Positions 35,891-47,935 are shown, numbered from the stretch's first letter. The stretch is 64,000 bases of DNA from Margaritifera margaritifera (GCA_029931535.1 JAQPZY010001164.1:478501-542500); one strand, 5' to 3'. The notes: generated from the sequence alone by a model not told the origin. A program made the numbers and translations.

Positions 35891-36599
35891 TGGGAACTAA
35901 ACATTGAGGAACACTATAGAATTCAACAGACAATGAAGAGGATGGAGGGAAGAACATAAACAACGCTAATGACAGGCATTGACTTACTTTTACTGTCAAA
36001 TACACGTTTAGATATCATCCAAGCCTGTAGTAAAAGGCAATTTTCATTTTCAAGTGTGTTGCAAAATATCCAATGTCAATGCTGTATGGGACCAGTTTGT
36101 TTCTTGACTTTGTTACAAAAATGTACCGTTTTCGTTTTCGTCGCCCTAGATTTGATACGCTAAGGGAATGTTACCTATTGTAATGTGCTTTTGATGAAAA
36201 CAGAGCGAGTCATTGCGGCACTGTCGAACAAGGTCAGAATTTGGCGTATGATAAGGTTTTCATGTACTTTAATGTTGCTAAAACATATATTGTTCTGCTA
36301 CTGGACTGATTTATCCAGAGAGCAAATGGTACAAAGAGAGCAAGACATTGCTACACTGTCAAACAAGGCCAGAATTTGGCGTAAGATAAGGTTTTTGTGT
36401 ACTTTAAGGTTGTTACATTTTCTGAGTTTGTTTTAAAGCAACAAACAACATACATTGTTCTGCTGCTTGGCTGATTTATCAAGGGAGCTAAACATTTTGA
36501 TTCTTCACTTTGTTACAAATATAATGGAGTGCTTTCATTTGTCAAGAATAGAATTAACGAACAAGAAAATGATCGTATCTTTAAGCTTAATCAAAGTAG

Positions 36600-36674
<75 letters not shown>

Positions 36675-37304
36675 TTGATGGATGATTGCACTGTAGCACC
36701 CAAGAATTATTTTCATATCTAACCACCGAGCAAGTTAACTTCGAGAAACGACAGCACACATTTATCTGAAAGGAAGAATTTTCACAAGAGTTTCTCAAAT
36801 TAGTTATTTATTTAATCACTTGTAAGCTTATCACTAAATAATTTCTTATATGCATAAATCCGGAACCTGTTTACAGCACAATGTTAGAATCTACCAGGTG
36901 TTTCCACATTGGATACATAGAAAAACAATGGGCGGATAGAGATAAAAGCAGACGTTCTTCTGAGTAGACATTTCATTAAACGTACAAGTTAGTGACGCTC
37001 ATATATGTAAACTGCTATTTTTAATATTTGAATTTGCAACTGTTTAAATAGCAAACAATTGAGCTATATACAAAAACAGTTCGAATGATAACAGCAATAT
37101 CACGCACATATAATCCACTGGCAAAATAAAAGTTATTGAGGTCTGGCGTTCAAACTAGCAATGAATGAATTAATACTTGCCTTAGGTTTAACTTGAAGGT
37201 TATTTAGATCCAAAACAACGTATAGCAAAATAACATTATGATACATTAAATTGCACTTTTCGTATTTACTCTAGATAGCTGTTTTGACCAGCGAACTGTT
37301 GCAG

Positions 37305-37590
37305 CACCCAGTTTATAAAACACGATCGTTACACAGTGACAAAAAACAAACAAACTCACCAGTTTTCAGCGTAAGGGTTGGGTGTACTTTTATATTTTCA
37401 AACGGCAAAACTTTAGCACATTATTGTTATGGATTGGACAAATGTTTTCTGCCAAACCTGTTAGCTCTCTCTCTCTCTCTCTCTTCAGAAGCGGCAGCAG
37501 CAATTACCATCACATCAGCAGTGGGACTTGGACGTGGACAAGGTTTAAGACTGTTTAATGTTGAAAAGTCCATGATTTTGTTTCTTCAAA
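37305..37590 (+). pseudogene. Promoter and last-exon remnant of the terminal coiled-coil gene, left copy
   Basis: A TATA-like TTTATAAAACAC (37312) is followed by a donor-like CAGCGTAAGG (37367-37376), a 110-bp intron-like stretch and an acceptor (CTCTCTCTCTTCAG, to about 37488). The exon remnant reads AAAAITITSAVGLGRGQGLR, corresponding to the Ala/Thr-rich linker and GLRQL tail of the relic 1 gene at 4.4 kb. The coiled-coil part is absent. A mirror copy lies at 42890-43490. Confidence 0.5.
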
Positions 37591-37596
37591 CCCAAC

Positions 37597-37640
37597 GGTC
37601 TTTTTCATGTCCGCACAGTTCTCACGAATAACAAATAAAA
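37597..37640 (+). terminator. Degenerate histone-type 3' stem-loop, left copy
   Basis: GGTCTTTTTCATGTCC (37597-37612) has four of six stem pairs and a TTTC loop, preceded by CAAACCCAAC and followed by a purine-rich stretch. It is in the same position as the relic 1 element at 4501. Confidence 0.55.
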
Positions 37641-37699
37641 CAAAAATGAAAACATTGACACACTTATATTTTCGTGAATAAGAATCACAACAAAATTTC

Positions 37700-38160
37700 A
37701 CCTTTTCAGAAAGTTCATTTTTTCTTTCTTTGAGTGTCTTGCTTAATTGGAGTGGGTTCTTCTGCTGCTTTTTCTGCTTGTCTTGCTTTTAATTTTTTCT
37801 CTGTAATGGGTTTCTCTGCTTCTGAAAGCTGCTCCTTTTTCTCTTCGTTTACTTTCGTTGGACGTTCTGGACACTCTTAAGACCAATGCTATTTCTCTTG
37901 ACAATAATAACAGGTACCGTTACTTTTGTCTCTGGACCTGTTTCTCCTGTCTTAGAGGTTCCTTTTCTTTGACGTTGTGAACATTCTGGAGTCCAGTCTC
38001 CTTTCTCTTGACAGACATAACAATATTTCTTCACTTTTATCTCGAGAGGAAGGAGAAGTCTTAAGCATTGTTGGACGACGTGTATTTTCGAATCCCTCTC
38101 TGTAAATCACTGACCAGAAGAGTGATCTTGGGTTGTTCTTCCTGTTTCACAGGTTCCATG
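37700..38160 (-). pseudogene. Polinton CCHC zinc-knuckle protein, two knuckles
   Basis: It starts MEPVKQEEQPKITLLVSDLQ at 38160. After a stop and shift, the first knuckle reads YCYVCQEKGDWTPECSQ (Cx2Cx4xx4C with the usual His replaced by Asp). The second reads TCYYCQEK-stop-HWS-stop-EC in another frame, keeping Cys, Cys, His and Cys. The C-terminus is Lys/Glu-rich (37.75-37.85 kb). It is divergent from PolB. The knuckle type is that of nucleic-acid binding proteins such as retroviral nucleocapsid or CNBP. The gene is shared with relic 1. Confidence 0.65.
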
Positions 38161-38194
38161 TGAAACTGAATAATAGTATCCTCTTACGTAGGGG

Positions 38195-38273
<79 letters not shown>

Positions 38274-38295
38274 GATAGAGTGTACCCTAGTCAGA
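38195..38295. promoter_or_regulatory. Divergent PolB/zinc-knuckle promoter with expanded TATA run
   Basis: GGGGCTC is followed by about 70 bp of (TA)n and then GTGAGATAGAGTGTACCCTA. Relic 1 has the same flanks (GGGGCTC ... GGAGATAGAGTGTACC) around only TATATATAT. The microsatellite therefore grew from the TATA box. Confidence 0.6.
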
Positions 38296-38318
38296 TCAAA
38301 CCTGAATCGCTCACTGTC

Positions 38319-41230
38319 ATGAAACGATCACACCATCCCAAAAAGCAAACCAAAAACAAAGCGTCGACGACGATCACCTTCTGTGTCAACCAAAACCTTC
38401 AAAGAAGTTTTAGCAGATGTTCACCCTAGCCATTTAGAATAGGAAATGATTGATCCATATCCAACACCATTCTCCTCCTCTTTCCCAAGACCGAGAGAGT
38501 CAAGATTTGCCAAGAGAGAAAGTCGTTCGGTAGCTCCCAATGTGTTTAGTGTCGAGACCTTGTGTTCCTGAATGATAAGAAATGATTCAATGCTCTACCT
38601 GTGAACGCACATTTGTGAGTCAAGCGTATTACGACCGACATCACACGAAACAATTCCGACAACAGAAAAGTGCTTGTGAATTATTGAAAGCGTATCCAGC
38701 ATCTGGACAGAATATTTATACCCATTCCAAAGATTCACGCGTTTGTTCAGGAAAGCAACGATGTCCTAGTTGTCGTCACGTTGTCGCGTTTGATTATCAG
38801 TGTTACATTCAGAGATATGTCAACGAACCAGACGAACTATTGGATCTCCAGATCCAAAACAAACGAAACCATCGCGTAGATTTTATCTTTCTTAACTTTG
38901 AATGTTTTCAAGAGATTGTGATTCACTTTCCTAACTTTTGTGTTTGCTCATCGCACTCGCCACGAATGTATTCAGGAACCATTATTTCATCACTGTCGAA
39001 ACTGTAGCGTGCTCTCGGCTGGACATGAAAAGATATTTTATGGCTTCGATACTCTTTCTCATTTCGCTCAATTTGTCTTGGACCCCACTGACGAAGACTG
39101 GGACGAAGATGAGTTGCTTGTTTACGGGAACTGCCATCAATACACAATACAGTGATCGCTCACAATTTCGCATGATACGAGTAACAGTTTCTTTTTAAGA
39201 TTTTTCAGAACAAGGAACTGAATTTTCAAAAGTCACAATAAGTCAATCCAAAATCATTTACACGAAATTGGGAAACATTCAGTTTAAAGATTCCACGAGT
39301 TGTTTAGCTATCCTTTTAGAAATGCCTAAAACATTTTGAATGACGGAAATAGCGAAAGGATATTTTCCTCACTTTTTCAACACCTAAAAAAATCAACACG
39401 TCGTGCTCCGCATTTGCCTGAAGCCCACTTCTACGACTCCGTCGGTATGTGAACAGAACCGCGAGACGATTTCTACGTCTGGTACCAAGCCCACTCTTCA
39501 GACCCTTTTGGTTTTCAAGAATAAATGCTAACGTATTTTCAATCGACGTTGTTGTTGAGAATTTCGACAGTTATTAGCACTAAGGTATCGATTCATTGAA
39601 TGAAGCTTCAACTGTTGCCAAAGCTTGTGGATTGGTGTACTGAAAGATGTTCATGCTCGAGAACAAACTAGCAATATTCAGCCAAGGTTCTGCATTGCTC
39701 ACATTGCTTGTGCTAAACTCAAAGCAAGTGAATACAACATGCTTGAAACGGTGAAGAAAAAAAGATTTGGATCCTATTCTGTCAATGGTTCGGATTGGGA
39801 AAACACACTTATCGTTTACGAATTTTAATGATGTTTATTTCATGCATGTCCTACTTGTTATCCTAACCGAGAACTGAAAAATCCTTTTTCAGAGTCGACA
39901 ATGGTAGATTTGTACGACAAAACTTACCAACGACGCCAGGGTTTGGAAATTCGAGGATACCGCGTGGTGGAAATGTGGGAACACGACTACAATCGACGTT
40001 TGAAAACAGATCCGGAATTTAGACGCATCGTCGAAGACTACGATGTAGTGGGCATCGAACCTTTGAATGCTCGCGACAGTTTGTTTGGCGGACGGACCAA
40101 TGCCACACACTTGTTGTACGAAGCAGATGAATCTCGAGGAGAACATCCAAAATATATCGATGTGTGTTCGTTGTACCCTTGTGTGTGTAAATATGCTCGA
40201 TTTCCTATCGCTAACCCTGAAATTATGACACAGAACGCATCGACGTTGCGCACATTAGCCAGTACAAAGGTCTGATCAAATGGAAAGTTGTTACAAGCGA
40301 TGAGATTCTATCACCCCTTGCTGCCTCATGATTGCAAAACAAAACTGAATTTTCTCGTATGTTGTACGTGTGCAGAGAGTATAATCAACACAAACCTTAT
40401 CGACACGATGACCAGGAACGCACCTTGACAGGAAAGTGGGTGAATGTAGAATTGTGTCATGGTGGGTACCCAATTGTTAACAGTTCACGAAAACTGGCAC
40501 TTTCCTACCACAGAACAATACCAACTGGACGACAACTCGCGTCAATAAAATTGCTCACGCTGTGTTAACGATTTTTTCAAATTGAAACAAGAAGCGAGCA
40601 GCAATCCCTCATGGTCTCACACCCTAGAAGAAACAGATCAATTCAAGCAATGGTACCGATTCATGGAAGGCATCGACTTCGAACACGTAGAACAGAACGA
40701 AGTAAGACGAGCGTTTGCTAAAGTTATGCTCAGTTGTTTTGGGGGGAAACTCGCTCAACGCCTAAGACAGAATACTTGGTCGATCCAAGTCAATACTTTC
40801 AACTCATCGACGATAAAAGAAAACTCATTAAACACGTCGAAATCATACTTCAAGATTTGATCTTGGTGTATTACGAAGAGGTCATGAATTTCTTGTTTTC
40901 CCGACTAGTTTGCTGATGTCATCACTGCTGCTTACGTATTAGCTAATGCCCGTTTATAATTGTATTCCATGTTGGAATCTTTAGGAGACCGCGTTCTTTA
41001 TTTTGAGACCTTTAGTTGCAGGTACATCGATCGACCTGGATGCTATCACCCTCACATTGAAGACGAACGTTCAGGAACGTGGACCGACGAACATCCCGAA
41101 TATACTATTCAGAGATTTGCCAGTGACGGGGCTAAAAATACGGCTACCAATACATAGAAGAGACAATTTCATACCAAATGTAAAGTGAAAGGACTGACAT
41201 TGAACTATATTCTAGTAAAGTGGTGAACTT
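38319..41230 (+). pseudogene. Polinton protein-primed DNA polymerase B, decayed (relic 3)
   Basis: It starts MKRSHHPKKQTKNK. Pieces: CSTCERTFVSQAYYDRH (38.59 kb); FIFLNFECFQ, an ExoI remnant with Asp to Asn (38.9 kb); GSDWENTLIVYEF (39.79 kb); VEMWEHDYNRRLKTDPEFRR (39.97 kb); FGGRTNATHLLYEADE (40.09 kb); motif A IDVCSLYPCVCKYARF with its Asp intact (40156-40203); motif B-like RRAFAKVMLSCFGGKLAQR (40.7 kb); motif C as VLYFETFSC (40.99 kb), where DTD is lost. Compared with relic 1, about 840 bp are missing near 38540 (N-terminal region). Stops and shifts throughout. Confidence 0.9.
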
Positions 41231-41734
41231 TGACGTGTTGAAAAAGCTTTAACGTTAGATCAAGAGCAAGACTTTCGCCTCAAGGTTTATGACCCCTACA
41301 TGATTGTAGGTTTGTCAGATCACCAAAGCGTTAGTCGACCCTTGGAGTAGTGTATGAGATCGTTTACGAGAAAGAAGTGCGACTTCTTGATCACAACATG
41401 GTACCGTACGGATACCGCACTTCAGTATAACAAAGGAGAGAGTTCCAAGACAGAAGGATCATTTTGATGAATTTCACACATAAAAAATAGGATGTACCCA
41501 CCTACCCAAAGTTGCATGAAGACGAATGTTGTACTCAGCAACAAGATCTATGCAACACGGTCTCGTTCTGCTATCGAAAGAAATGACGTCCGTGTGCTAA
41601 TCAATGGATTTCATCTATACACCAAAAAATCATGTTTGACACCACAAGCTCAAGTGAAATCCAACATTCCGTCTTCTTGGGGCTTTTACAGAGAATCACT
41701 GAAAATACTTATTTCCAGTGGCTTTGCCGCCTGG

Positions 41735-42668
41735 CTATTGTGATTTGACCAGCCGATTCAACACATTCAACGGGAAGTGGCACAAATGTCTGGCAGGACC
41801 CACTTCAAGAGCTTTAGCTAGAGCAGGATGTTTGTACATGGGAGAAGGAGATAAAGTACAGTTTCAGTTGTGGCGTGAAAGTCCACGAACGGGAACATAA
41901 TGATACAGCTTTCCATGAACATGCCAAATGGTCCCCGAACTGTCAATACCTTCTTTCGGTCCGCCCAGATAACAATACCTAAGGACTCTCATCATGGGCA
42001 GTTTAGAAGAGCAGATTCAGAATCTACATTTACAACTGCTAGAACGCATTTACAACTACTTAGTACAGATTCAAGTCAAACGCAAACTAAAAATACATTC
42101 TCCAATTTTAAACTATTACTATTTCAATAATATAAGAAGACTGATTCTCTGAAGGAAACAAAAAACCACTTTATACAAACACAAAACACTACGTGGGTAT
42201 AAATATCGCAATACCGCGACTTCTGCGTGCAGTGTTGCTCTGAATTCTATGCGAGAAGGTTAATGAAACGATTCAAAAACTCACAGGATTATAAAGTACT
42301 TTTGGAAAAATTAGTACCTCAAGACGATACTCCTTCTCCTGTCGTTCCTGTTAGTGACTGAATTTCTTGGATTTTGTTTACCGTCTGATTCTCCTTGGCG
42401 AATGGTTCACCATTCCATGCAAAGACATGACCACCTAAACTTTCTCTGTTGACGAAAAATCATTCTGTGGAAAGTCGTGCGATTAGTGATGAATAATTCT
42501 AGACCCCTGTGTGAAGATGAAAATTGTCGCACTTTATCTACCATTTATACTTACCAAGAAGTATGTTTGTTGCTATTGATGTATACCAACAGATTTTACA
42601 TTGGAAGAATGTACGTAACCGGAAACGTCTTGGATTGGACTGAGTTTTCCAAAGACCCGCGTGACTGA
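41735..42668 (+). pseudogene. BIR(-RING) inhibitor-of-apoptosis-like gene, decayed
   Basis: The frame reads CDLTSRFNTF and then LARAGCLYMGEGDKV, the first half of a BIR domain. After a one-base shift (41857-41860) it continues CGVKVHEREH ... EHAKWSPNCQYL, giving the exact Cx16Hx6C spacing of BIR zinc ligands (Cys codon 41869, last Cys 41941). The first Cys of the site is Ser. A Leu-rich linker follows (LEEQIQNLHLQLLERIYNYL). The end (42.5-42.65 kb) has LCEDENCRTL ... RFYIGRMYVTG, with the spacing of a RING finger whose Cys are mostly mutated. BIR identification is firm, RING tentative. Same place after PolB as in relic 1. Confidence 0.75.
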
Positions 42669-42834
42669 CTCCAAGAAAGAATAAAATAAACTTTTTGAAA
42701 TGTTGATATACTGTTGCGATTCTAATTCACGACAATATACCAAACGTAAGTGTGTCAATGTCTTAATTTTTTTATATTATTGTGGAGGACTTTGTGGTTT
42801 GTTGTTTTGTATTTTTTATTAGGTAGTGTAGTAT

Positions 42835-42872
42835 CTCTTTTCTGAGAGAACTGGTCGGCCCTAAAAAGAACC
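42835..42872 (-). terminator. Histone-type 3' stem-loop, right copy (minus strand)
   Basis: Read on the minus strand: GGTTCTTTTTAGGGCC (42872-42857), all six stem pairs possible (two G-T) with a four-base TTTT loop. It is preceded by AAACCAAC and followed by GACCAGTTCTCTCAGAAAAG, a purine-rich block complementary in type to the U7 snRNA 5' end. Confidence 0.7.
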
Positions 42873-44147
42873 GTTGGTTTGAACAAAACCAAAAACATGG
42901 GATTTTTTAACATCAGATTCAACTGTCTTAAACCTGTTCCACGTAAAAGTCTCACTGTAGCTGCTGATGTGGTGGTGGCTGCTGCTACCGTTACTGGTGG
43001 TGAGAGAGAGAGAGGTAACATGTTTGCCACGAAAAAGTCAGTTTTATTCTAAATTAAGAAATGAAAGTAGCATATAAAGGAAAGCGCGTAGGAAATCCGT
43101 AGGAGTAGAAAAAAATATTTGAGCAAAAAAAATTATATAACCTCGTCCATGAAAGGGTTTTACTTTAACTTTTTGTAAAGTTAAAAAGTCAAATATTTGG
43201 CGACATATGATCTTAAGTATCGCTTCCTTTTCTTGTCATGTGACTAGAGTCACTCAGCATTTTCACTGACAAAACAAAATAGTTTTCTTAACAAGCACAT
43301 ATACTAAATATACGATGCATAACAATAATGCACTTTAGTTTTGCTGTTTGAAAAAATGAAACTAGCCTCGTCGATATAAAAGTACACCAAAACCTTATAC
43401 TGAAAACATGTGAATTTGTTTCTTTCTTGACACAGTGTAACCGCCGTGTTTTATAAACTGTGTGCTGCAACAGTTCGCTGGTCAAAAACAGCTATCTAGA
43501 GCAAACACGAAAAGTGTAATTTAATGTATCATAATGTTTGGTCAGACGTTGTTCTGGATGTAACTCCCCTTCAAGTTAAACCTCAGTCCAGTATTGACTT
43601 ATCCACTGCTAGCTTGAACACGGGACCTCAGTCACATTTAGTTTTCCAGTAAGGTGTATGTGCCTGTTATTTCTGTTATAATTGGCTCTATGTCTTTTTT
43701 ATAAAGTTCGATTGTTTGTTACTTAAATGGTTGTCCTCTGTTGCAAATTCGAACATTAAAAAGAGCGGTTTACCTAATTAATGTCAGCATCACTAACTTG
43801 TAAATTTAATGCAATGTCTACTCAGTAGAACATCGGGATATTTCTCTATCCGTCCATTTTTCTATGTGTCCAATGTGGAATCATCATGTAGGTTATATCC
43901 ATGTGCTGTAAACAGGTTTCGGATTTATGCCCATAGGAAATTATTTAGTGACTAGCTTACAAGCCAGGAAATAAATACATAATTTGTGAAGCTGCTGTGA
44001 AAATTCTACCTTTCAAAACACTTCCCATTCAAAAGTCCTCGAAATCTGACAATGTAGGTTGTAAGTGTGTGTTGTCGTTCGAAATGTTCTTGCTCGTAGG
44101 TTAGATATGAAAATAGTCCTAGAGTGAAGTGCAACTTTCACTAATGA

Positions 44148-44178
<31 letters not shown>

Positions 44179-45100
44179 GTACTACTTTGATTAGTATAAA
44201 AGACACGATCATTTTCTGGGTCGCAAATTCTACTAGGACACGTAAAACCACTCCAGTATATTTGTAACAAAGTGAAGAACCAGCATATTTTGACCTCTCA
44301 ATATATCAGTCAAGTGACAGAACAATATATGTTGTTTGCTGTTTGAAAACAAAATCTGAAAATGTAACAACCTTAAAGTACGCGAAAACCTGTGTAGCAA
44401 TGTGTGGCTCTTTTTGCATTTGCTGTCATTATAAATCAGTCAAGTGTCAAAGCAATGTATGTTCTAACAATCTTAAAGTACACGAAAACCTGATCTTAAG
44501 CCAAATGCTCACGTTGTATGGCAATGTCGTCCTCTCAGTTCACCAAGAGCGATTTACAATGGGTAACATTTCACTGAGGGTATCAAATCTAGGGCGACAA
44601 AAACGAAAACTGAACATGTGTAAAAAAGTAAGGTACTAAACTGGCCACATACATTGGATATTTTGCAGCACACTTTCTGACAATGTTTATCTAAGCGACA
44701 ATGCTTAGCACGTCAGTGAGTATATTATTTTAGGTTGACAAAACGAAAACAGTACATTTGCAGCAAAGTGAAGAACCAAACTTGTACCATTCAATATTGC
44801 CACTGGATATTTTGCAACACACTTGAAAATCAAAAATTGCCTTTTACTCCTGGATTGGATAATATAAAACTGTGTGTTAGCTTGTAATGATCACTCACAA
44901 TCACATACCCTACAACCCATTCAAACGAGTTTGTATTAAATTTTCCTTGTCGGCATAGGACCATACTATTGTTAATGCTGTGGACTAATGTTAAATTTTT
45001 TTTGTCGGCGTAGGGTCATACTTTTAAAATGGCAGCCGTAATGATAATTCCTCCTGTCGGCATAGAATCCCATTTGTCGGCATAGTATCCCCCAATACTA
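42850..45100 (-). repeat. Right terminal inverted repeat of relic 3
   Basis: About 2.25 kb. Reverse-complement landmarks shared with the left TIR: AAACAGGTTTCGGATTTATG (43912) with CATAAATCCGGAACCTGTTT; CAACCTTAAAGTACGCGAAAA (44369) with the left CGTGTACTTTAAGGT type; GCAACACACTTGAAAATCAA (44814). Confidence 0.8.
42890..43490 (-). pseudogene. Promoter and last-exon remnant of the terminal coiled-coil gene, right copy
   Basis: Mirror of 37305-37590: TTTATAAAACAC (minus), TCACATGTTTTCAGTATAAG at the donor position (GT lost), a CT-rich tract, then VAAATTTSAATVRLLRG and GLRQLNLMLKNP. It confirms that the gene end lies inside the long TIR. Confidence 0.5.
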
Positions 45101-45751
45101 CTCATGTGCACAGTGCATATAACATAACACTTTTGGGGGCACGAGCTCAAACTCGCTCAAATTTCAAAATTTGAAATTGAATATCAGAGTCCATTAATTT
45201 CTTCGACATATGACAATAAAGAAGAAAACTATAATTTAATATAATCATGTTCATTTCACTAGTGTAGCTTTATGGATAACACGGTTACTAGTATGTATCA
45301 TTGAAAATATAGTCTCTGTGCAACTGTATGCTCAACATTTTTCTAATCTCCAGGTCAGGTCGATTATTTGATCATTTGTTAATAACACTTTCAACTCAAG
45401 TACACGATATACTGATGCATGGTTTAACACAATACGATATACAATAGTTCCTGGGACTTTTGTAATGTACAGGTAAAATAGATGTACTGCGTTTGCGGTT
45501 CTGATATAGTAAATTACAGACTGTTTTCACAAAATCAGCCGATGAAGGATATATAATTACACAATAGACAACTATTGTTGACATCATCATGGTAATACGT
45601 GCTTTGGACAATAACAAAAGATTAATGCTATTATGATTTGTGTGTGAATATGTGTGTGTTGTCAGAATATACCATTATTTTGTTGAACTACTAGTCCATC
45701 GCTGCCAATATAGCATGGTCAATTCTGCATATATTACGGCAGTGAGGAAAT

Positions 45752-45835
<84 letters not shown>

Positions 45836-47667
45836 CATAATTTAAACTGTATTCGTTGTTTCATGAAGACAAGCCAAACGGAAAAATCCAATCTTAATGG
45901 GCATTTGTTCAAGAAAGGACGTTTTTCAACTCAATTTCATACCGAGAAGAGAACTTTTAGTATATCTTGAATATATTGTTTCAGAATTTTAAAAATATGA
46001 TTAAAAAGTTTAGTTTGCACTTTTAATTTTAACTAAAATAAAGCATAAAACAGGAATATTGGTTCCATTTTCGTTTTTAGAGAGTGGTTTTCACGACTTT
46101 AAAATAATATGTACCACAGAGCCCAAGTGAGTACCTCCTCTAGTTTTGCTCCTAAAAATCAGATAATATAACATTTTTTATTTTAAAGATAAATTACTGA
46201 GGTACTCAGCTGTATTATATACGAAAAAGTTACTTTCTCAGCAAAACAAAAATGCAGTTGAAAACTTGTAATTCTCTGATGATTATATCTACATTTTTCT
46301 CATCATATCGTGTGTTCAAAATGGACGAAGTGAATCGACAATATGTTAGAGATATCGAGTTCCAATCTCGTCGAAGCTTTTGTTTACTTCTTTATTTTTA
46401 ACTTCACACACTAAATCTTGTTTTAACAAAATTAAGTCATCACTAGTTTTTCGGTATCTTCTTTTTGTTATCAGAACACAATTGAATAGATAAGATTGCA
46501 AATGGTACCGTGGCCGCTTGATCTTATTGTCTCAAAATGCAATATCTGTGCAACCATATCAGACTTTTTGTGCAACCTTACTTACAGCTAATTCCTAACT
46601 CGTGAAAACAGGGCTATACACATACCAAACTCATCATCCATTGACTTACCTCATGCGCCCAGTCATTCGAAACCTGCAGCGAGACGAATCATCATTTAAA
46701 GACGGCCTTCTAATTACCGAGTGTATAATGGTGAACAGCTTTGTGGTCCATTTTGCTTTTCACAGGACTAAATTCGATCCGTTTGTAAATGTTACCGCAA
46801 GAAGATAACAATAAAAAGGAGGTACATTTTTTTTTACAAATCATGAACAATACACAATACTTGTAAAAGACAGTGAACTAAATGTTAAGTTGCTTAGTTA
46901 CTTGTAAAAGAAGATACTATTTCGCAAATATGTTTGCAGAAGTTATTTCATGGGTAGGAGGAACATTGCAATCGGGCACATATCACGTTTGGTGCGACAG
47001 CTTTTGCGGACTATATACATGAAATACCCTTGACGCAATAACATCATAATGAAAAAGGTGTAGGAAATCGCTATGTACGCCATTTCCTTATATTCGTTTT
47101 AAAACTGCCCCTAATGCATGTATCTTCATTAATATCAACATAATTTTCTATACCACTTGCATGTACACTGTAACACGCTTTGAAAGCAAGGTTGTGATAT
47201 CAGATTTTATCTGAACTCACTGAGATATTTACATTTTAGTATGCCACTATCCCATATACCTATATTGAACTGAATATAACCAGGGATTCCTCATGAGGTG
47301 TAGAGAGGACTGCACACAGGCAGCAGAATAACATAAACTTTAGAATGCAAGGTAACTCAGTAATACCTATCTATTTATCTATATGTCTACCTATGTATCC
47401 ATTATACCAACGATCATTTGTATGCATATATATGTGTGTGTGTTTGTTGGAATAGTGGTGTGGTTACGAGTGGAGGATTAGAGCAGATCAGAAAATGCCT
47501 GAGATAATTTCTTCTTAAAAATGTGCAGAAGATTTGTATTCAGGGTCTCATCAGAGACATGTGTTATAAATGTCTCTGGTCTGCTCCACTTATCTATCTT
47601 CCAAAGAACCTATGCATGCATGTATTTTATATACATGTTTGCATATGTGTGTGTGTGTTTGTGTGTA

Positions 47668-47703
<36 letters not shown>

Positions 47704-47935
47704 GGGGGATATAGAGAGGGGGAGGGAGAGAGAGCGACAAGGCTGTGACAGCAGACATAGAAACATGATATAATCTTTTAAGAAGGTGCGGAAGTGTTTT
47801 GTTCATTGTCTGTTGAAAAATGATGATTTCAATGAACTGCAGGGGGAGTTATTAAAAATTTGACATGCAAAAAAGGCACACATATTTATTTGATTGCAAG
47901 TTTGGTTCGACCTCCACGTCCATTAAGGACCGCAT
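45101..47935. other. Intergenic sequence
   Basis: (AT)n at about 45751-45831 and (GT)n/(GA)n at 47647-47705. A 68-codon plus frame (46602-46808) has no recognised motif. No gene could be supported. Confidence 0.5.

Larger units (their letters stand above)
34690..37620 (+). repeat. Left terminal inverted repeat of relic 3
   Basis: About 2.9 kb. It contains a unit with GTTGCAAAATATCCAATGTC repeated at 35021, 35166 and 36059, and a unit with CAAACAAGGTCAGAATTTGG repeated four times (about 35340-36460). It also holds a 'ctgaccagca cccacaccta' minisatellite (35610-35890) and (GA)n at 36604-36671. It is longer than the right TIR because of the tandem units near 35.1-35.9 kb. Confidence 0.8.
34690..45100 (+). 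mobile_element. Polinton/Maverick relic 3 (about 10.4 kb, very long TIRs)
   Basis: The two halves at 34.69-37.62 kb and 42.85-45.10 kb are inverted repeats of each other, in the same order throughout and ending in subterminal TATGACCCTATGACGACAAG / TATGACCCTACGCCGACAAA. Inside, on the plus strand unless noted: CCHC gene (minus), PolB, BIR gene. The right end begins AGTAGTATTGGGGGATAC on the minus strand; the outer left end is not clearly resolved. No integrase, ATPase, protease or capsid gene was seen. It is the same family as relic 1. Confidence 0.82.

Noticed and set aside
34690..45100. Integrase, packaging ATPase or protease in the Polinton relics
   Set aside because: I looked for retroviral-type integrase, Walker-type ATPase and adenovirus-type protease motifs between the assigned genes and saw none.
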